Positions 59,479-64,000 of a DNA stretch of 64,000 nucleotides are shown in pieces. Positions within the stretch are counted from its first letter, which is position 1. The number at the start of each line of letters is the position of its first letter. The stretch comes from Polytrichum commune (lineage: Eukaryota > Streptophyta > Polytrichopsida > Polytrichales > Polytrichaceae), in assembly GCA_950295325.1 (NCBI GenBank), contig OX485808.1, forward strand, positions 22,898,527 through 22,962,526. Reading direction: 5' to 3'. The notes beneath the pieces are model-generated. The model ran no database searches. It saw only the letters and a program-made list of their open reading frames with translations, and was not told where the DNA came from. A program made the position numbers and the translations under genes.

Positions 59479-60720
59479 CTAAGCAAAGCAATTAGAAGTG
59501 AGGAGACTTAATATAGAATACCACAGTTAGATAGCCAGTCCGGCATAAATTATAAAAATGAATGCTATATTATTTTGAAAAGCATGGACACAATTTTTCA
59601 TAATTACTTTAATTAGCCTCACCCACTTGTCGGAATATGGTCAATTTTCACTCTAAACAAACTTTTGTAGTGTTAATATTTCACTAGAAGATATTAGATA
59701 GAGAGGGTTTTGATTACATTCCAAGTTGTCCTTAATCATTACAAAGAATATGGTTAACATGAAATTGCAAGACTATCATTGTACTAAGCACTTGGTCTAT
59801 ATCCTAAATTTATTTTCGGACTTAAACTTCACATAGAAGATGAACTTGTTTGAAAGTGTGTCTAACTAGAGAAAATTGGTATATCGCACAAAGTACCACC
59901 TTCAAAAATAACATTGTGACATGAAAATTTGTGCAAAAGATATTAATGAATTTCAGCAAGCTTTTTCAAGAAGTGAGGAGGTTTGAAGAGAGAATGTCTT
60001 ATGAACAAAACATTTAGAGCTTGATTATGCTAAGAAGCAAACATTTTTTGAAGTTATGTTCAAATAAGAAAACTTACAAAATCAAATATATTACCGCCTG
60101 CAACAAAAAAATTACGATTTAAAGTTGTTATGCAAAGATATGGACACGTACATACAAGAGGACTACTGGAGCTTCATCTCTCAAGTTTACATATCCCACA
60201 TGGATTGGGGACACCTCATGGAGAGGAGTTATATGCTAAATTATCCTATTGCAAGATTGTGCCATGGAAACATCTTATACCTATTGATTGGATGTTGTGA
60301 ACAAGCCAAAATCAAGAAAAATCCACATAACTAAGTGTTAAAATTTTCAAATTTGTTGTCTTAAAGTGCCAAATCAACTTTTGGCACTTTACATGATTTC
60401 CCGATACAGTTGTGTTGGACCGGCTATCTGCCTACGGTAGTTTAGACTACAAGATTGTAGAGATATCACCTTGAGAGGAAGAGACTTTACCTATATTGGA
60501 ATAAAATGTTTTTATAGCAAAACACTTGGTATACTTGGATGGGTGACCTTGTTGTGCACTTGATTTCTAGTGTATTCTATGACTATTGCCCACCCAATCA
60601 TGTACCAAAGAAAACCGGGTGTATTCAACCAACCATGCAGGAACCCAAGGGCTCATCCTTGAGGAAGATACATGCATGTTGGCTTTGCTTGTAATTGTTT
60701 AAAGTGTTCTCTTTTGAAAG
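59479..60720. other. no gene seen
   Basis: No recognised domain or repeat end. Confidence 0.5.
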
Positions 60721-60724
60721 AAGT

Positions 60725-61272
60725 GCACCGTCTATGGTATTCATTGTCACATGCGTAAGAGCATCACTTACCCTGTTTTGAGGCGTATGCTAGGTTACAA
60801 AACTAATCAACGACTCCACCATTCGTGTCACCTCATGACACATGGCGTTCGAGTGCGCTTACTTATATCTTGGCATGAGTACAATATCTTCAATAGTGTT
60901 ACGAGGTGTATGCCTATGTTATAAAGCAATCTACAAGTTGACTAGAGTGTACACAATGACAATTGGCATTAGTATGCTCAAAAGTCTTTCCTCTTGCATG
61001 CTAAATTGTAAACACGTGACACTTGCTGTTAGTATGTTGAATAATATCTTCCCCTTGCATACTTAAGCATAAAACTATCATCTCAAGTATCCTAGTGTGC
61101 TTCATAAATGTCAGAGTAAACAAATTTTAAAAAACATTTGAAAAAGTCTCTTCTGTTGACGTATACTATCATATTGACGATTGGCGGACATCACACTTTG
61201 AGACCTCTATGCATCTAGGCTAGGCCCTTCAAAACTAGTGTACGCAACACTAAATACCATAAACGGTGTAGT
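60725..61272 (+). mobile_element. MITE family B copy (full length)
   Basis: The left CACCGTCTATGGTATTCATT and the right complement CACCGTTTATGGTATTTAGT pair. The whole interior is collinear with 46894-47365. About 548 bp. Confidence 0.8.
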
Positions 61273-63407
61273 AATCTTTAGAGGGGCTTGAATTCTTGTG
61301 ATGCTTATTTTGGGATAGCATATAGAGCTAGATCAACATGATGATGAAGCAACACCACACCATCATCCATGCCGGTGGCATTATCATAGTCATTTCTCTA
61401 TCATGTGAAGGTGGTGTCCATAGTTTTTTGAAACATTGTGTCCCCCTTGTGTGATGGTTGTTACTTGGTAAAGCAATTGTACTTTTGATTCAATGGGAAG
61501 CATAATTAATCAACAATTAAGCAAAAATGTGGCTACACGTGAGATACATTACCAAAAGACTTAGTATTAGAAGATTTGCCAAGACCACTTGCCAAAGTTT
61601 TGAGCTCACTGCAAAGCGTTATTATTTTGAAGTTATGGGAGGAGTTTTCATACATCATTGAATCACTTAAGATTCAAACAAATTGGTGAGAGCTTTTGGA
61701 GCGTGTAAGAGAGAAACAAGAGATGAAGCAATGGACGGAGGAGATCAGGGGAAGAGGGTTACATCGGTCAAATCCAACGGTCGAGAAAGCACAGGCAACG
61801 TGGCCTCACCAAAAGCCAGAAGCTGCTTTCATCGCCCATAGACTTCTTTTCGATGAACCCAATTTTTTTGAGGGATCCTTCCGCATCTATTTTTGTTATG
61901 ACGAAACTTGATAGAAGTCTCTACTTAAATCTTCTACAAGACTTGGTTACACATGTTTTCATAATTGCAAATTAGTTGAGAAATCTAACTTCATTTTCAA
62001 ACCAACACTATACCTAGCTCAAACTCCGAGTGCAAAGACGGGAATTGACCCACAATATAATAGCATGAACAAACTTGACCACTCCGTCTCTAATTCTCAA
62101 CATGACAAACCCTAATCTCTCAACCCCATGCTACACAAAACATCAAGTTCAACTCAACACAATGCATGGGCGATTGTTTGAAACACATATTATGGTCAAA
62201 ACCTTCCCTTCCATATACTACCCTCTATGCCGCCCATGCCCCCAACACGTGGACACTTGAACCCACCTCGTCATACAAATGCCTCCACATGGATATAGAC
62301 AATAAAGCCCTCACACACATTATTGATGAAAACGTATAGTCCACGAGAGGAACCTTCCACACCAATGCACCAAAGACAACCCCGCCATGTCATTGCTTGA
62401 ACGGATTCCCTTAGACATGCTCCTCATCACAAGATTCTCCACACACGCACACCTTTACTACGTCGAGCTCACAATTGCCATGATAGGTGCCGTAATATGG
62501 CCTCCCAAAATAAACTAGAGAAATGCACTATTGGAAAGTCCAACTTCGAATGGTACTTACATCATGCCAAAGAGGTAGAGGTTCACACCAACAATAGGAC
62601 TAAAACCCTCTAGCATCTCACAACACCTCTCCAACACAAATATCCACAAAACGCATAGCCAATGTCACACCATTGCTCCCCGTCACCCTTCGCTCTTATT
62701 CTCAACAAAATTTCTCATTCCCAAAACTTGAAACTAGAACACTCGTGTCAAAACCCCTCACAGACACCCACAAGAGAACTTAATTAAAGTGCAAAAGTAA
62801 GTTAGTCATGCCAGAAAATGACATTATAGAATTGGGTTGATTCGAAAATCAATTTAAAATAAGTTAGACATTCATTCCCGGTTGCTTGTCTCACTCGTGT
62901 TCATGGTAGTGTGTCAGCATGACTTGTGGAGCAAATTCATGCTTGTATTGTTCTTAGACCATGAGTGAGATTGATGTTGTGCGGAGACACTGTTGAAGTT
63001 ATTTGATGCTACTTTGTTGGATTCCAACGAATGTCACTTGCATTATTGTGATTTTAGGCACTCTCTTTGAATGTTATTTCTTTTTTTTTGGACATTGAAC
63101 AAAATTAATTTCCCATAAATTTAGGTTTCTTTCTTTCTTCTTCTTCTTTTGCCCAAGTTGCTAGAGAGCTACGGTAGGTTCTATGAACTCACCCATGCTT
63201 TGAGAGGAGCCACACTACACCACATAACCTTCTAAATATGCACTCCGTTCTCCTTGCAACACTCCCAATGTTATAAGCATCATGTTACCGATCTTGTAAT
63301 AAAGTCGGTCCTTGAAAGGGGATAGTAGGCTTCGGGCAAGAGGCTCTTCATATATTATAATGATGATTTCATAGTAATAAAATAGATTAATAAAACTAGG
63401 GGGTAAC
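61273..63407. other. no gene seen
   Basis: Open frames of up to 71 codons without recognisable domains. Confidence 0.5.
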
Positions 63408-63760
63408 TACACTCTATATTGTATTTAATGTCTCTTGCTCACTAATAACTGTAAACCACCCGTGTAATGTCACCAACACTAAATATAAACCTAACATTAT
63501 TCGTCAATCCTTGTAAAAAGATTTGGACATTATAGAATTACATTGTTGTACTTATCATCACTTACCAAGTGATTTTTCATCCAAATGTCAAGCATCCATG
63601 ACAATTTTTCATCACATAAATGTTAGGATGCATAATCTACCAAAGTGAAAGTGGATTAAGTAATAGTAAGATGCCGATACTTGTAAATTGATTCATTCAT
63701 AAGAAGTGTCATTAAAAAGTTACCACAATGGCATAAAATATCCACATACCACTAACTACA
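63408..63760 (-). mobile_element. MITE family A copy, inverted
   Basis: In the complement, 'ggtaactttttaatgacact', 'tcttatgaat', 'ggatgaaaaatcacttggta' and 'aatgttaggtttatatttag' are collinear with 45862-46238. Confidence 0.7.
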
Positions 63761-63762
63761 AG

Positions 63763-64000
63763 ACACACGCTTTATGGTATTTAGTGTCACGTACACTATT
63801 TGTGAAGGGCCTAAACTAGATGCGTAGAGGTCTCAAAGTGTCACGCCTACTAATTGCCAATATGATCCCATTTGTCAACATAAGTACCTTCTTTAAGTGA
63901 AAGAAAGTCTACACTATGACGTTTAGAGTAGCACATCGGGATACTTTAGATGATTGTCTTGGGTTTCAGTACGCAAGAGGAAGATATTCTACAACATGCT
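63763..64000 (-). mobile_element. MITE family B copy, inverted, cut by the window end
   Basis: The sequence from 'acacgctttatggtatttag' through 'gaggtctcaaagtgtcacgc' to 'cgcaagaggaagatattcta' is the complement of the right half of the family B copies. Confidence 0.75.

Overview
The window looks like land-plant nuclear DNA: AT-rich, intron-bearing genes and many small DNA transposons. Two genes match plant families, a plastid-type tRNA (guanine-N7) methyltransferase with a transit-peptide-like N-terminus and a plant class 3 lipase. A Stowaway-type element at 59.2 kb also points to plants. I cannot name the species. Everything here was read by eye; no alignment or database search was run.

Genes. 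(1) A TrmB-family tRNA m7G methyltransferase lies on the minus strand, 26244 to 21392. It has eight exons whose phases all join, giving 288 codons plus a stop. (2) A class 3 (mono/diacylglycerol-type) lipase lies on the plus strand, about 32232 to 39246. Its last six exons are well supported; the first two are tentative. Both genes sit among local tandem duplications with periods of roughly 150-290 bp, some of which copied exon edges and splice sites. I found no other host gene; the remaining open frames are short and match nothing I recognise.

Mobile elements. Most of the window is a graveyard of cut-and-paste elements, several with both ends and target-site duplications (TSDs) readable: a CACTA element (6341-7642, TSD ATT) holding a tRNA-derived SINE and a 26-bp minisatellite; a pogo/Tigger-like element (11245-11853, TSD TA) with a transposase remnant; a foldback Mutator-like element (29160-30444, 9-bp TSD) with ~500-bp arms; an hAT element (42039-43404, 8-bp TSD) with a C-terminal transposase remnant; PIF/Harbinger-like elements with TTA/TAA TSDs (38001-38490, 41282-41598, 51941-52238, 53557-56452); a Stowaway element (59240-59476); and many MITEs sharing a TATTTAGTGTCAC-like end. 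A polyA-tailed SINE with a 10-bp TSD lies at 10563-10755.

The most unusual structure is at 53557-56452. It is a Harbinger-like element whose interior expanded into about 54 copies of a 45-bp unit. Because 45 is a multiple of 3, long frames are open on both strands. A related element in the last intron of the lipase gene holds about one copy of the same unit and shows the unexpanded state. The rest of the window (1-1268, 13.4-21.4 kb, 40.1-41.3 kb, 57.1-59.2 kb and 61.3-63.4 kb) has no gene I can support, only decayed dispersed repeats.
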